Origin: an uncultured Duncaniella sp.
GTDB lineage: Bacteria; Bacteroidota; Bacteroidia; Bacteroidales; Muribaculaceae
DNA length: 64,000 nucleotides
Assembly: GCA_910586305.1 (NCBI GenBank)
Contig: CAJUGS010000011.1
Span: forward strand, 10,091-74,090
Reading direction: 5' to 3'
This document shows, one piece after another, positions 35,905 to 44,602 of this stretch. How positions within the stretch are numbered: position 1 is the first letter of the stretch; every line of letters begins with the position of its first letter. Under the pieces are notes generated by a model. The model had not been told where the DNA came from and made no database searches. It saw only the letters and a program-made list of their open reading frames with translations. Position numbers and translations under genes: made by a program.

Positions 35905-37131
35905 CTATTCGTCTCTTAGTGCTTCCACTGGTTTGATTTTTAGTGATTTCAAGGCCGGAAAGAGTCCGGCCAATGCTCCGGCCACGATGAGCACGACTGT
36001 GACTTGAAGGGCAATGGCTATATCTATTGTGGCGTTTTTCAAGAACATCCAGTCGCCTTTCTCGGCCAGTGAATTGATGGTGTTGGCTACAAGAAGTCCA
36101 GAAATGATGCCCACATAACCGAATATGGTGGTGATTGCTACGCTTTCAAGGATAATCTGCCGGAGAATGGCAAGCGGTCGCGCTCCGATGGCGCGTCTGA
36201 CTCCGATTTCGTGGGTGCGTTCGCGGACGGAAACAAACATTATATTGCTGACTCCGACAATGCCTGAAAGCATGGTGAGCAGTCCGATAATCCACACTGC
36301 AAACTGCACGGCACCCATTGCCGAAGAGGTGGCGAGATGCTGATTATATCGGTTCCAAATCCACAAGGCGCTGCTGTCGGTAGGGTCGAAACGGTGCTCT
36401 CGGCCAAGTGTCTGGCGTAAAGCCTTTTCCGCTTTCTCTCCGTCGGCAAGTCCGTTAAGGTTTTTCACACCTACGGTTATACGGTTCACTTTGTCCGATC
36501 CTCCCGACATGGAGCGGGCGGTGGTGTAGGGAATGTAGCTCCGTTTGTTCCACTCATGGTCATATGTGCCCACTATTGTAAACGATAACTCACCTACCTT
36601 GACCTGCAGCCCCACCGGGTCGGTGTGCTTGCCGAAAAGTATCTCGGCATTCTTTTTGTGGAGCACTATGACGCGGCGTTCAGAGCGGATATCTGCCTCA
36701 TTGATGAATCTGCCTCGTTCGAGGGTTGCTCCCTCGCTCCTCAATTCGGACGGATATACTCCTGAAAAACCGTCGCTTAGATAATCCTTTTGAGTAGATA
36801 TAATAATGGTGTCGGAGTTGATGCGGGCAGTGGCCGATGTCACTGTCGATCCGTTCTTTGATTTCAGTATAGCCAGATCGCGGTCGCGCAGGGTGATCGG
36901 GCGGTCTTCCGACAGACCGTCGTAGGGTTTGTGAGCCCATCCGCCGGTAATGGTCATTGATTCGGTGTCATGGGCGGCAAACATTGTCTCCATGCCGTTG
37001 ATGAGCCCCTGGGAGACACTTAGCAGGACTATTAGCAGGAAAATGCCCCAGGATACGGCAAAACCGGTGAGAGCTGTGCGCAACTTGTTGTGCTGCAGTG
37101 TGGCAAGTATTTCGTTTATGAGGTCAATCAT
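35905..37131 (-). CDS. ABC transporter permease, MacB/FtsX family (first permease)
   Basis: MacB-type permease, 408 residues, with the same order of parts as its neighbour: N-terminal helix (LRTALTGFAVSWGIFLLIVLLS), periplasmic domain and FtsX-domain helices (IMFVSVRERTHEIGVRRAIGARPLAIL). It starts 5 nt after the ATPase gene. Two different permeases per ATPase are usual in Bacteroidetes exporters of this type. Confidence 0.92.
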   Translation of the reverse strand: MIDLINEILATLQHNKLRTALTGFAVSWGIFLLIVLLSVSQGLINGMETMFAAHDTESMTITGGWAHKPYDGLSEDRPITLRDRDLAILKSKNGSTVTSATARINSDTIIISTQKDYLSDGFSGVYPSELRSEGATLERGRFINEADIRSERRVIVLHKKNAEILFGKHTDPVGLQVKVGELSFTIVGTYDHEWNKRSYIPYTTARSMSGGSDKVNRITVGVKNLNGLADGEKAEKALRQTLGREHRFDPTDSSALWIWNRYNQHLATSSAMGAVQFAVWIIGLLTMLSGIVGVSNIMFVSVRERTHEIGVRRAIGARPLAILRQIILESVAITTIFGYVGIISGLLVANTINSLAEKGDWMFLKNATIDIAIALQVTVVLIVAGALAGLFPALKSLKIKPVEALRDE

Positions 37132-37136
37132 TGGTG

Positions 37137-37799
37137 TTACGATACGATTCTTCCGTCGGAGATGCGGATGATGCGATTGGTCTGTTCGCCCACTCCTGGA
37201 TCGTGGGTCACAATTACGATAGTGCGTCCCTCGGCATTGAGATCGCGGAACACCTGCATGACCTCTTTGGATGTTTTTGAGTCGAGAGCGCCGGTAGGCT
37301 CGTCGGCCAGCAGAATAGAGGGATTTGTGATTAGGGCACGCGCTATCGCTACACGTTGGCGTTGGCCGCCGGAGAGCTCGCCCGGAAGATGGGTGGCTCG
37401 ATCGGCCATTCCCATACGCTCGAGTTGCTCCATGGCCATGGAGTTGCGTTTCTTGCGCGATATTCCGCGGTAGAATAGCGGGAGGGCCACATTTTCCAAA
37501 GCATTTTTGTAGTTGATGAGATTGAACGATTGGAAAACGAAACCTATCATATAGTTCCGAAGGTCGGCGGCGCGGTTCTCGGTGAGATTTTTAATGAGCA
37601 CACCGTCGAGCAGATACTCACCGGAATCATAGTTGTCAAGTATACCGAGTATATTGAGAAGGGTCGATTTACCCGAGCCTGACGCTCCCATGATGCTTAC
37701 GAGTTCACCCTTGTCGATAGACAGGTTGATATCTTTAAGCACATGGAGAGGTACTGCTCCCGGGTAGGATTTGTTGATGTCTTTAAGCTCTATAATCAT
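37137..37799 (-). CDS. ABC transporter ATP-binding protein (MacB/LolD type)
   Basis: ATPase of 220 residues with Walker A GASGSGKSTLLN, Q-loop GFVFQSFNLI, signature LSGGQRQRVAIARAL and Walker B ILLADEPTGALD. The MacB/LolD subgroup is indicated by the PGAVPLHVLKDINLSI opening and length. First gene of the five-gene exporter operon reading leftward. A minus-strand AAACTTTG at 37840-37833 resembles a degenerate -7 box. No adjacent two-component regulator is present, so control is unclear. Confidence 0.93.
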   Translation of the reverse strand: MIIELKDINKSYPGAVPLHVLKDINLSIDKGELVSIMGASGSGKSTLLNILGILDNYDSGEYLLDGVLIKNLTENRAADLRNYMIGFVFQSFNLINYKNALENVALPLFYRGISRKKRNSMAMEQLERMGMADRATHLPGELSGGQRQRVAIARALITNPSILLADEPTGALDSKTSKEVMQVFRDLNAEGRTIVIVTHDPGVGEQTNRIIRISDGRIVS

Positions 37800-37900
37800 G
37801 ATGAATGCGTGGGGCTATAAATTTCTCATTCGCAAAGTTTGACGGAGTTTGAAGTGAAAAGTTTCAGTATAGAGTGATAACAAATGTTAATAAAATTAAT

Positions 37901-37931
37901 TTTGACCTCTCGCGGTTTTTCACTAATTTTG
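37901..37931 (+). promoter_or_regulatory. Bacteroidetes-type promoter for the LysE gene
   Basis: TTTG (37901-37904), 19-nt spacer, TAATTTTG (37924-37931): a full consensus match. Predicted start near 37938, about 20 nt before the ATG at 37959. Confidence 0.75.
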
Positions 37932-37958
37932 TATTCTGTGATACATATTCCGGTCATA

Positions 37959-38582
37959 ATGTACAGAGGGATTCTAATCGGAATCCTTGTGTCGGCTCCT
38001 ATGGGGCCGATAGGTATGTTGTGTATCCAGCGGACTCTCAGTCGTGGACGTTGGCCGGCTTTCTTTACCGGAGTCGGAGCCGGAGTGAGCGATTTCACAT
38101 ATTGTCTCCTTGCCGGACTCGGACTATCGTTTGTCACTGATTTCATACAGACCAACCAAAGTCTGCTACAGCTTCTCGGCTCGGTGGTGCTCTTGGTCTA
38201 TGCCGGCTATCTTTTCGGCTCCAACCCGTCTCGTTCTATCGGCAAAACGGCTTTGCAGTCAATGAGCTATTGGAAAGACTTTGTCACTGGATTCTTTTTC
38301 ACGGTCTCCAATCCGCTCATTCTCTTCCTCATAATAGGCCTGTTTGCACGTTTCAGTTTTCTTGCGCCAGAGTTTGAGGCCTATCACTATGTCGTTGGTT
38401 ATCTGTCTATATTTGCAGGTGCTGTGTTGTGGTGGTTTGGAGTGACATGGTTTGTCAATAAGGTGCGTGGTCACTTCAATCTGCGGTCCATGTGGCTTGT
38501 CAACAGGGTGCTTGCAGCCATAATAGTTGTGATGGGCGCCATCGGATTCCTCACAGCTCTCCGCGATCTTATAATGAGATAG
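37959..38582 (+). CDS. LysE family translocator
   Basis: Membrane exporter of the LysE/RhtB family, 207 residues from the chosen start MYRGILIGILVSAPMGPIGM, with six hydrophobic helices and the family motif SAPMGPIGMLCIQRTL at the N-terminus and GVGAGVSDFTYCLLAGLG after it. The frame runs 25 codons further up, but these would lie inside the promoter. Exporters of this family secrete amino acids or similar small molecules; the substrate here is not known. Monocistronic. Confidence 0.88.
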   Translation: MYRGILIGILVSAPMGPIGMLCIQRTLSRGRWPAFFTGVGAGVSDFTYCLLAGLGLSFVTDFIQTNQSLLQLLGSVVLLVYAGYLFGSNPSRSIGKTALQSMSYWKDFVTGFFFTVSNPLILFLIIGLFARFSFLAPEFEAYHYVVGYLSIFAGAVLWWFGVTWFVNKVRGHFNLRSMWLVNRVLAAIIVVMGAIGFLTALRDLIMR

Positions 38583-38591
38583 TATATTTTA

Positions 38592-38648
38592 TGATATTTG
38601 AATACAGGAGCCATAGATCAGATCTATGGCTCCTGTATTCAAATATCA
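38592..38648. terminator. 57-nt perfect inverted repeat, probable bidirectional terminator
   Basis: Arms of 28 nt (38592-38619 and 38621-38648; core GGAGCCATAGATC / GATCTATGGCTCC) are perfectly complementary with a single base between them. It lies between the convergent LysE and acetylesterase genes, 10 nt after the LysE stop, so termination in both directions is likely. Such long perfect arms are unusual for a plain terminator. Confidence 0.75.
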
Positions 38649-38667
38649 ATTGTGGTTTTAATTGTTT

Positions 38668-40101
38668 TTACTTTTGTTTGTCGCTTCTGAATGGAATCAG
38701 TGGCAAAAAGTTGCCTCCATGAAGTGTGCCGGGAAGAAAGTCGCGGAATCCGTATCGTACGGCCACCGGCTCTTTCACCTTCTCGCTTGACACCACGATC
38801 TCGTTGGTCTGCCAATTGAGACGGGCCTCATCAGCCGGGTAAAATATGCCGTCTTTACCGGCCACTTCGAATCCACGGATGTCATAGTTGCGACATATTC
38901 CGTCGTTGGGAGAGTCAATGGCCACCCAGGCCTCATTGTCTAAGAAGCGTGAGCTTTTATAGCGAGGGCTGCCGGCTAAAAACTCGTTGTGGTTATATGT
39001 CTTGTTGAGCGCAAGGTCGCCAAGACGTTTGCCTACATCCGACTTGTTGCCTGGATGTATGTTGTATCGTTCGTAAGGCTTCACCAAGTCGTTGATGCAT
39101 ATCATGTCGGCGTTCGGAAGCTTCTCTACGGCTTCCCACTGGGCTTCGCGCAAGTAGGGCGACTGTCCGGTCTCCGCCGGCTCTCCGTACTGGTAAGGAG
39201 CTATTTCCACTGCATAAAATGGGATGTCGCCAAGTCCGATGTCCTTTCGCCATCGTTCCACCATTGTATATAGTCTGTCGGCATATGTCTGCCACGATGA
39301 CACGTTGGAACATCCTTGATACCAGATTATACCTTTGTATGTATAGTCCTTTACCGGATTGAACATTGCGTTGTACATGAGAAGCGGACGAAGATAGTGT
39401 GTCATTCCCTCCACGTCCTTCGGATCGAGCGATACATCAGTGTAGGTCTCGAGTATGTCTCTCGGAGTCCAGCTTTCCACGCGGGCACCTCCGTAGGCTG
39501 CGCTCACAACGCCGACAGGCACATCAAGCACGTCGGCGAGACGGTTGGCATAGTGCCACGCCACGGCGCTAAATTCAGCGGCGGTCTGTGGAGACGGGAC
39601 TGCCCATTTGGCGGCTACCGTATCTACAGGTGTGTAGCTCTGTGTGAGTGGGACTGTGAAAAAGCGTATTCGGTTCTTTTTTTCACGGGAACGGGCAATC
39701 TCGTCATAGCCTCCGTCGACGCAGCATCCCGGGAATCCTTTGAGGGGCATCTGCATATTCGACTGTCCCGATGCGAGCCATACTTCACCGACAAGCACAT
39801 TGGAGAGTGTGAGTTGTTCGCCGTCGGATATGGTGATGGAGTAGGGGGTAAAACTGCCTTCAGGTGTAGCTACTGATATATTCCATTGTCCCTCCTTGTC
39901 TGCCTTGACAGTGTATTTTTTGTTGTCCCATGATGGTGTCACAGTCACTTCGGCACCTGGTGTTGCCGTGCCCCATAGACGCGCGTCGGCTTTTTGCTGT
40001 AGAACCATATTGTCGCCTATAAGCGAAGCAGGTTTCACTTTCCCTTCTGCTGCCACACAGACCGAGACAAGTGCCAATGTCGTAAGAATTACTTTTTTCA
40101 T
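38668..40101 (-). CDS. Sialate O-acetylesterase-like SGNH hydrolase, exported
   Basis: Carbohydrate esterase of the sialate O-acetylesterase type, 477 residues from MKKVILTTLALVSVCVAAEG (signal peptide). The catalytic-serine block reads VWLASGQSNMQMPL. The later block is WYQGCSN, where most relatives have WYQGESN, so the usual Glu is a Cys. The N-terminal jelly-roll (about 20-110) and SGNH domain order are standard. These enzymes remove O-acetyl groups from sugars, often sialic acids or plant glycans. It follows the GH31 gene on the same strand after 104 nt. The upstream in-frame start at 40137 would lie in the promoter. Confidence 0.85.
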   Translation of the reverse strand: MKKVILTTLALVSVCVAAEGKVKPASLIGDNMVLQQKADARLWGTATPGAEVTVTPSWDNKKYTVKADKEGQWNISVATPEGSFTPYSITISDGEQLTLSNVLVGEVWLASGQSNMQMPLKGFPGCCVDGGYDEIARSREKKNRIRFFTVPLTQSYTPVDTVAAKWAVPSPQTAAEFSAVAWHYANRLADVLDVPVGVVSAAYGGARVESWTPRDILETYTDVSLDPKDVEGMTHYLRPLLMYNAMFNPVKDYTYKGIIWYQGCSNVSSWQTYADRLYTMVERWRKDIGLGDIPFYAVEIAPYQYGEPAETGQSPYLREAQWEAVEKLPNADMICINDLVKPYERYNIHPGNKSDVGKRLGDLALNKTYNHNEFLAGSPRYKSSRFLDNEAWVAIDSPNDGICRNYDIRGFEVAGKDGIFYPADEARLNWQTNEIVVSSEKVKEPVAVRYGFRDFLPGTLHGGNFLPLIPFRSDKQK

Positions 40102-40125
40102 GATGTTCGGTGTTCGGTTGTCTTG

Positions 40126-40133
40126 CAAAGATA
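40126..40133 (-). promoter_or_regulatory. Candidate -7 box for the acetylesterase gene
   Basis: Minus-strand TATCTTTG, 24 nt upstream of the ATG at 40101. The nearest TTTG is only 12 nt away from it, so the -33 element is unclear. It suggests that the esterase has its own promoter apart from the GH31 gene. Confidence 0.45.
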
Positions 40134-40205
40134 ACATATTTCAAACAAAAATGGCGCGGCTATTCATGGAAATGAAAAGTCGTGCCATAATCGGGTAAAA
40201 TAATA

Positions 40206-42566
40206 CTATCTTATTTCTATTGAGAGGGCGGAGGTGGGGTTCCACTTCGTCATTATGGTGAGAGTAGCTGTAGATTGGTCATATTTCCACTTGCGTGTAG
40301 GTTTCCCGTCAATTCTCACCTCCGACGGTTTGTGGTCCATAAGATGCACTTCGAATGTCAATTCTTTTTGAAAAGCCATTTCTGGATAGTTCCCTTCGGA
40401 CGAGACTGATATGTCTATTCCCTCTATTCCAGCCTCTCCTTTAAGTTTCAGAAGTGTGAAATTTCCGGAAGATAGCGATGACGGGGAACGTAGGTCGTCT
40501 TCGTAAATAGTGCCTTCCGATGTGCCCAGATAAGGATAGTAGTTAATGGTGTAACGATCGGTGCGGTAATCTCCGGTATTGTCCATATCGTAATCGGCCA
40601 GAGGGATGAAGGCCCCGGCGCGTACAAATAGCGGGAGTACCTCGAGCGGAGCCGGATAAGTAACTGTGTCACCTCCGTGATAAAACTTCGTGGGGTTGTT
40701 ATAGTCTATCCACAGTCCTTCCGGAAATACTATATCACGCTCTGTGGCACCCTGTTTCATTACAGGAGCTACAAGTACATCGTGTCCCCACAGATATTCG
40801 TCGGTTATATTGTCAAACTTGGTGTCTGAGGGAGTATAGAAGTTAAGCGGTCTCACAAGCGGGAGTCCCTGTGAGGCATTCTCCCATGCGAGTGTGTAGT
40901 TATAGGGGAGCCAGCGGTAACGTTCTTTGATGAGGGGCAGTATGATATGCTGCTGGTCGGGATATTTATAAGGCTCTGCTGTGCGCTGTGCGTGGGTGCG
41001 TAGCACGGGCGAGAATGTGCCGAGTTGAAGCCACCTCACATAGAGTTCCGGATCGTAGGGAGCAGCCTCGTCAATAGCGAATCCTCCGACATCGTGGCTC
41101 ATATACCCCAGACCGGAAAGACCGGAGTTCAGCATGATGGTAATCTGTGGCTGTAAGCCTCCCCATGAACGGGAAACATCCGTAGACCATGGGAAAACAC
41201 TGTAACGCTGAAGCCCTGTGGTGCCTCCGCGCATCATTGTCATGAGTCGGCGGTCTGCGAATTCTTCCTCGAAAAGTTGTGAGATTATAGAACTCCAGTC
41301 ATTTCCATACAGATTGTGGTATTCTCGTGTGGTTTGTCCGTTTGCGTGCAGTCTGTTTTCGGGATGCACCTCAGGTTCGCCGAGATCGCCCCACCATCCG
41401 CCGACACCTTCTTCGGTCAGCTGTTTGTAGCGTTCTCGCAGCCATCGGCGTGTCTCGGGATTTGATACGTCAAACATTCCGCCGTTTCCTACCCATATGG
41501 TCACATCTCCGGTATTGCCGAGTGTGTCTTTAAGCAGAAGTCCTTTGGTCGACAGCTCGTTGTAGTTGTCAAGGCCTTTCCCATTGCGAAGCACGTATGG
41601 TTGGGAGATTATCACGGTGTTTACTCCTTTGTTTTTAAGCCCGGCAAGCATTGCGCGGTGATTGGGCCATTGGTCTGGGTCCCAGGCAAGACGGCCCATA
41701 TCTTCTTCTTTGCCATACCAGTAGAGGTCGAGAACAATGCCGTCAACCGGATATCCTGCGTGCTTCAAAGTGTCGATCACTCCTTCGGTCTCAGATTGTG
41801 TGCGGTAGCCGTATTTAGAGGTGATGTAGCCGAGAGACCATAAAGGAGGCAGTTTCTGTCTGCCCGTGATAAGGCTGAGTTCTCCTGTGAGATCGGCCAG
41901 TGTCCCGGTAGAGTTTACGAAGTAGTAACTCACCGGGTTGCGTGCCTCGGTAGTATAGACCACAGGATTTGACATTATCATTTCGGCAGCAGCATGGTCG
42001 TCAAACACAAGCGCATATCCTTTGGACGAAAGGAAGAGAGGCATTGTGATGTTCATCTGCTTTATTCTCGGATCACCGGCCGTGTAGCCATAGTTTTGCT
42101 TGTTATACATAACGAGCGTGTCACCGGCGAGATTAAAGCTATAGCCTCTCTCACCGGCTCCGTAGAAAGAGCCACTGCCCATTGTTGAGATGCTGATTGT
42201 CTGACGGCCATTGTCGGTGGTTCGCACTCCGCTGTCGCTGATGGCGCGGTCGGCACCCGCGTTGATATCGACACCGCCGGTACGTGAATCTATTCTGACA
42301 CTTACTCCTGTCTGTGTCAGCAAAGTGGTGAATTCTCCGCTTGTCGTTGTCTTGTATTCTGATTCATTCACAGGCTGTAGCAGTCCCGACTCAGGGAGTG
42401 TTTCACCCGGAGCGAGGTTGCTCACCTTTATGATGTTGTTGGTAATCGGGGTGACGGTGACGGTTCGGCCTTGTGGAGTCGTCACGCTCACTCCTCGTGA
42501 TTCGGCATATGCAGCCGATGGAATAAGTGTAAATGTGGAAAGTAATAAAAAATGATATAGTCTCAT
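40206..42566 (-). CDS. Glycoside hydrolase family 31 protein (alpha-glucosidase/alpha-xylosidase)
   Basis: Exported GH31 enzyme of 786 residues with a signal peptide (MRLYHFLLLSTFTLIPSAAYAES), an N-terminal beta-sandwich, the (beta/alpha)8 barrel (about 240-600) and C-terminal beta domains. Active-site stretches are VDGIVLDLYWYG, GWWGDLGEPE (nucleophile Asp, GH31 usually WxDxxE) and YMSHDVGGF. Substrate could be alpha-glucoside, alpha-xyloside or similar; the sequence does not decide. The start at 42566 is chosen for the signal peptide; the open frame begins 18 codons earlier. No SusC/SusD pair is adjacent, so this is not a full polysaccharide locus. Confidence 0.9.
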   Translation of the reverse strand: MRLYHFLLLSTFTLIPSAAYAESRGVSVTTPQGRTVTVTPITNNIIKVSNLAPGETLPESGLLQPVNESEYKTTTSGEFTTLLTQTGVSVRIDSRTGGVDINAGADRAISDSGVRTTDNGRQTISISTMGSGSFYGAGERGYSFNLAGDTLVMYNKQNYGYTAGDPRIKQMNITMPLFLSSKGYALVFDDHAAAEMIMSNPVVYTTEARNPVSYYFVNSTGTLADLTGELSLITGRQKLPPLWSLGYITSKYGYRTQSETEGVIDTLKHAGYPVDGIVLDLYWYGKEEDMGRLAWDPDQWPNHRAMLAGLKNKGVNTVIISQPYVLRNGKGLDNYNELSTKGLLLKDTLGNTGDVTIWVGNGGMFDVSNPETRRWLRERYKQLTEEGVGGWWGDLGEPEVHPENRLHANGQTTREYHNLYGNDWSSIISQLFEEEFADRRLMTMMRGGTTGLQRYSVFPWSTDVSRSWGGLQPQITIMLNSGLSGLGYMSHDVGGFAIDEAAPYDPELYVRWLQLGTFSPVLRTHAQRTAEPYKYPDQQHIILPLIKERYRWLPYNYTLAWENASQGLPLVRPLNFYTPSDTKFDNITDEYLWGHDVLVAPVMKQGATERDIVFPEGLWIDYNNPTKFYHGGDTVTYPAPLEVLPLFVRAGAFIPLADYDMDNTGDYRTDRYTINYYPYLGTSEGTIYEDDLRSPSSLSSGNFTLLKLKGEAGIEGIDISVSSEGNYPEMAFQKELTFEVHLMDHKPSEVRIDGKPTRKWKYDQSTATLTIMTKWNPTSALSIEIR

Positions 42567-42622
42567 GGTGGGTAATATTTTACGCACCACAAACTTAGTG
42601 AAAAAAACTGATTTAAACAAGA

Positions 42623-43210
42623 CTATTGCCAGGTCTTTTCCAGGGCCTTTTCAATCTGAGGGAGCAACGGTGAAACACCGTCGTTGATTAGCTTTATTAT
42701 GTGAGGATGCGGAGTGTCTACTATGGTGGATTCCTGGGCTTTTATACGGGCTATAACAGCTTCCTCCGTTAAAGCCGACCGGCGCATTACTCTCTCAATA
42801 CGTAGCTCGGTCGGTGCCGACACCTCCCATACGCAGTCGACCATCCTGTCAAGACCGCTTTCATACAGAATTGCCGTTTCGACAAATGCTGTCTTTCTAT
42901 CAAGTCCTGCCAACCATAGGGCTATGTCCTCTTTTACCGCACCATGCACTATGGCATTGAGGGCTGCGAGTCTTTCGGCATCTGCAAAGACGGTGGCCGA
43001 AAGAATTGCTCTGTTGATACCGCAGTCGCTTATGCACTTTGGCTCAACTTCCTCCGCAATTCTGCGATGGATATTGCGGTCGCGGTCCATTATCTCCTTG
43101 GCTCGTGAATCGCAGTCATATACTTCATAGCCCATGGCTGTCAATACACGGCTGGCAATGCTTTTCCCGCTTCCGATTCCGCCTGTTATGGCTATAAGTT
43201 CAGTCGACAT
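42623..43210 (-). CDS. coaE: Dephospho-CoA kinase
   Basis: CoaE, 195 residues, phosphorylates dephospho-CoA at the 3' hydroxyl in the last step of coenzyme A synthesis. Walker A is ITGGIGSGKS near the N-terminus; YDCDSRAKEIM and the lid residues also fit. It overlaps the ybbR-like gene by 11 nt. The order nusB-yajC-ybbR-coaE is common in Bacteroidales. Confidence 0.93.
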   Translation of the reverse strand: MSTELIAITGGIGSGKSIASRVLTAMGYEVYDCDSRAKEIMDRDRNIHRRIAEEVEPKCISDCGINRAILSATVFADAERLAALNAIVHGAVKEDIALWLAGLDRKTAFVETAILYESGLDRMVDCVWEVSAPTELRIERVMRRSALTEEAVIARIKAQESTIVDTPHPHIIKLINDGVSPLLPQIEKALEKTWQ

Positions 43211-44171
43211 TCTCTATGATATATTCCACGCTTGTGGGGTTGGACGTCAGATTGTGGTATATGTCGGGGATGAGAGATAGGTTTACGGGAAGCTTGTTGC
43301 CCGGGAGGCTCACATCCTTGTAGTCTACATAGGCCTTTACAGGATAGTCGTTATTATAGCTGCTCATTGGCACGAGATAGGAAATCTCGATCTTGGACGG
43401 GAATGTAACGAGTCTCTTGTCGGGAGGGAGGTTGGTTGTTTCAAGATTTATTGTGCGTTTGCGGGCTATCAAGGGTTCAACTGGAATAGTCACGTTGACC
43501 CTGTCAGGCACGATGCGGATTCCGGATATAGGCTTCACCTTGACCTCATATCGTGCTGTGTCTTTCAGCCCGGACTTGACGATAGGTTCGGTAGTGACTA
43601 TGCGGAGCGAGTGGGGGATGTCTGTGGCCGAATACAGGGTCACGGAATCAACATCAGCCTTGGGAGCTCCCGACATAATATATTGTAACTGTGGGCGGAT
43701 GTCGGCTTGAACCATCAGTTTTACTTTCACTCCAGGAAGAGTGGTGTAGGAAATCTTGACGGAATCCGGCCTGCATGACACCACTTGTACTCCTGCTCCA
43801 AAATAGTCTCTCATACGGGTGAGCAGACGGGTTGAGGAGAGATTGACGTAGTTGTCAGCAGCACAGTCCTCCCATTTGAACTTTACGGGCGACATTTTAC
43901 CCCACATAAACCGTAGCAGCTGGGCATCCTTGCCCTTTACACTCACACTGAGCACTTCAGGAGGCTGGGTGATGAGTGTTACGCTGTCTGGTACATTCTG
44001 GAGTTCCACGGGGACCTCGAAATCACGCTGCATTTGTGTGTCAAGCGACATGAACACCCAGAATACAAATGCTACTGCTACAAACAACAGATATAGCAGA
44101 ACATCCTTTCCTCTTTTGGAACGGACGGCTGCCTTGATGCGTGATTCTATGCGTCGGAATAAGTCACCCAT
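43200..44171 (-). CDS. YbbR-like domain protein
   Basis: A 323-residue membrane-anchored protein: one helix near the N-terminus (DVLLYLLFVAVAFVFWVFMSL) and several YbbR-type beta repeats outside (e.g. VPVELQNVPDSVTLITQPPEVLSVSVKG). In Firmicutes YbbR/CdaR regulates the diadenylate cyclase CdaA; in Bacteroidetes the gene is linked to yajC and coaE rather than to cdaA, so that role is not assured here. Lies 84 nt after yajC. Confidence 0.85.
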   Translation of the reverse strand: MGDLFRRIESRIKAAVRSKRGKDVLLYLLFVAVAFVFWVFMSLDTQMQRDFEVPVELQNVPDSVTLITQPPEVLSVSVKGKDAQLLRFMWGKMSPVKFKWEDCAADNYVNLSSTRLLTRMRDYFGAGVQVVSCRPDSVKISYTTLPGVKVKLMVQADIRPQLQYIMSGAPKADVDSVTLYSATDIPHSLRIVTTEPIVKSGLKDTARYEVKVKPISGIRIVPDRVNVTIPVEPLIARKRTINLETTNLPPDKRLVTFPSKIEISYLVPMSSYNNDYPVKAYVDYKDVSLPGNKLPVNLSLIPDIYHNLTSNPTSVEYIIENVD

Positions 44172-44255
44172 GGAGTGAAGTTGTTACGGAGACAATTATG
44201 CAGAGGGGGCATTGTCGAAATGCTCCCTCTGCGTGATATTCGGAGTCTTTATCCT

Positions 44256-44570
44256 TTATTTGGAGGCGGCGTCCTTGTCGGCCTGTGCGGCAGATGGATA
44301 CACCGATCCCTTGTCGATAGTGATCTTTACGTCTTTGGCAATCTCGACAACAAAAGTTGTGTCGTTGACAGAGCGGATCTTTCCATAGATGCCGCCAGCT
44401 GTTACTATCGAGTCGCCGGCCTTGAGACCTTCGCGGAACTTCTTGATCTCATTCTGCTTCTTCTGCTGCGGACGAATCATGAAGAGATAGAAGATTGCGA
44501 TGAGGGCCACGATCATTGCGATATTGGCCCAGCCTGCGCCTTGCGACTGGAGAAGGATGGAGTTGAGCAT
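44256..44570 (-). CDS. yajC: Preprotein translocase subunit YajC
   Basis: YajC, 104 residues, a small single-helix accessory of the Sec-SecDF translocase. The helix and following motif (ANIAMIVALIAIFYLFMIRPQQKKQNE) and the conserved FREGLKAGDSIVTAGGIYGKI are diagnostic. It stands 32 nt after nusB. Confidence 0.94.
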   Translation of the reverse strand: MLNSILLQSQGAGWANIAMIVALIAIFYLFMIRPQQKKQNEIKKFREGLKAGDSIVTAGGIYGKIRSVNDTTFVVEIAKDVKITIDKGSVYPSAAQADKDAASK

Positions 44571-44602
44571 GGTAAATTGCGTATTTTTGTGTTGTTGTTA
44601 TT

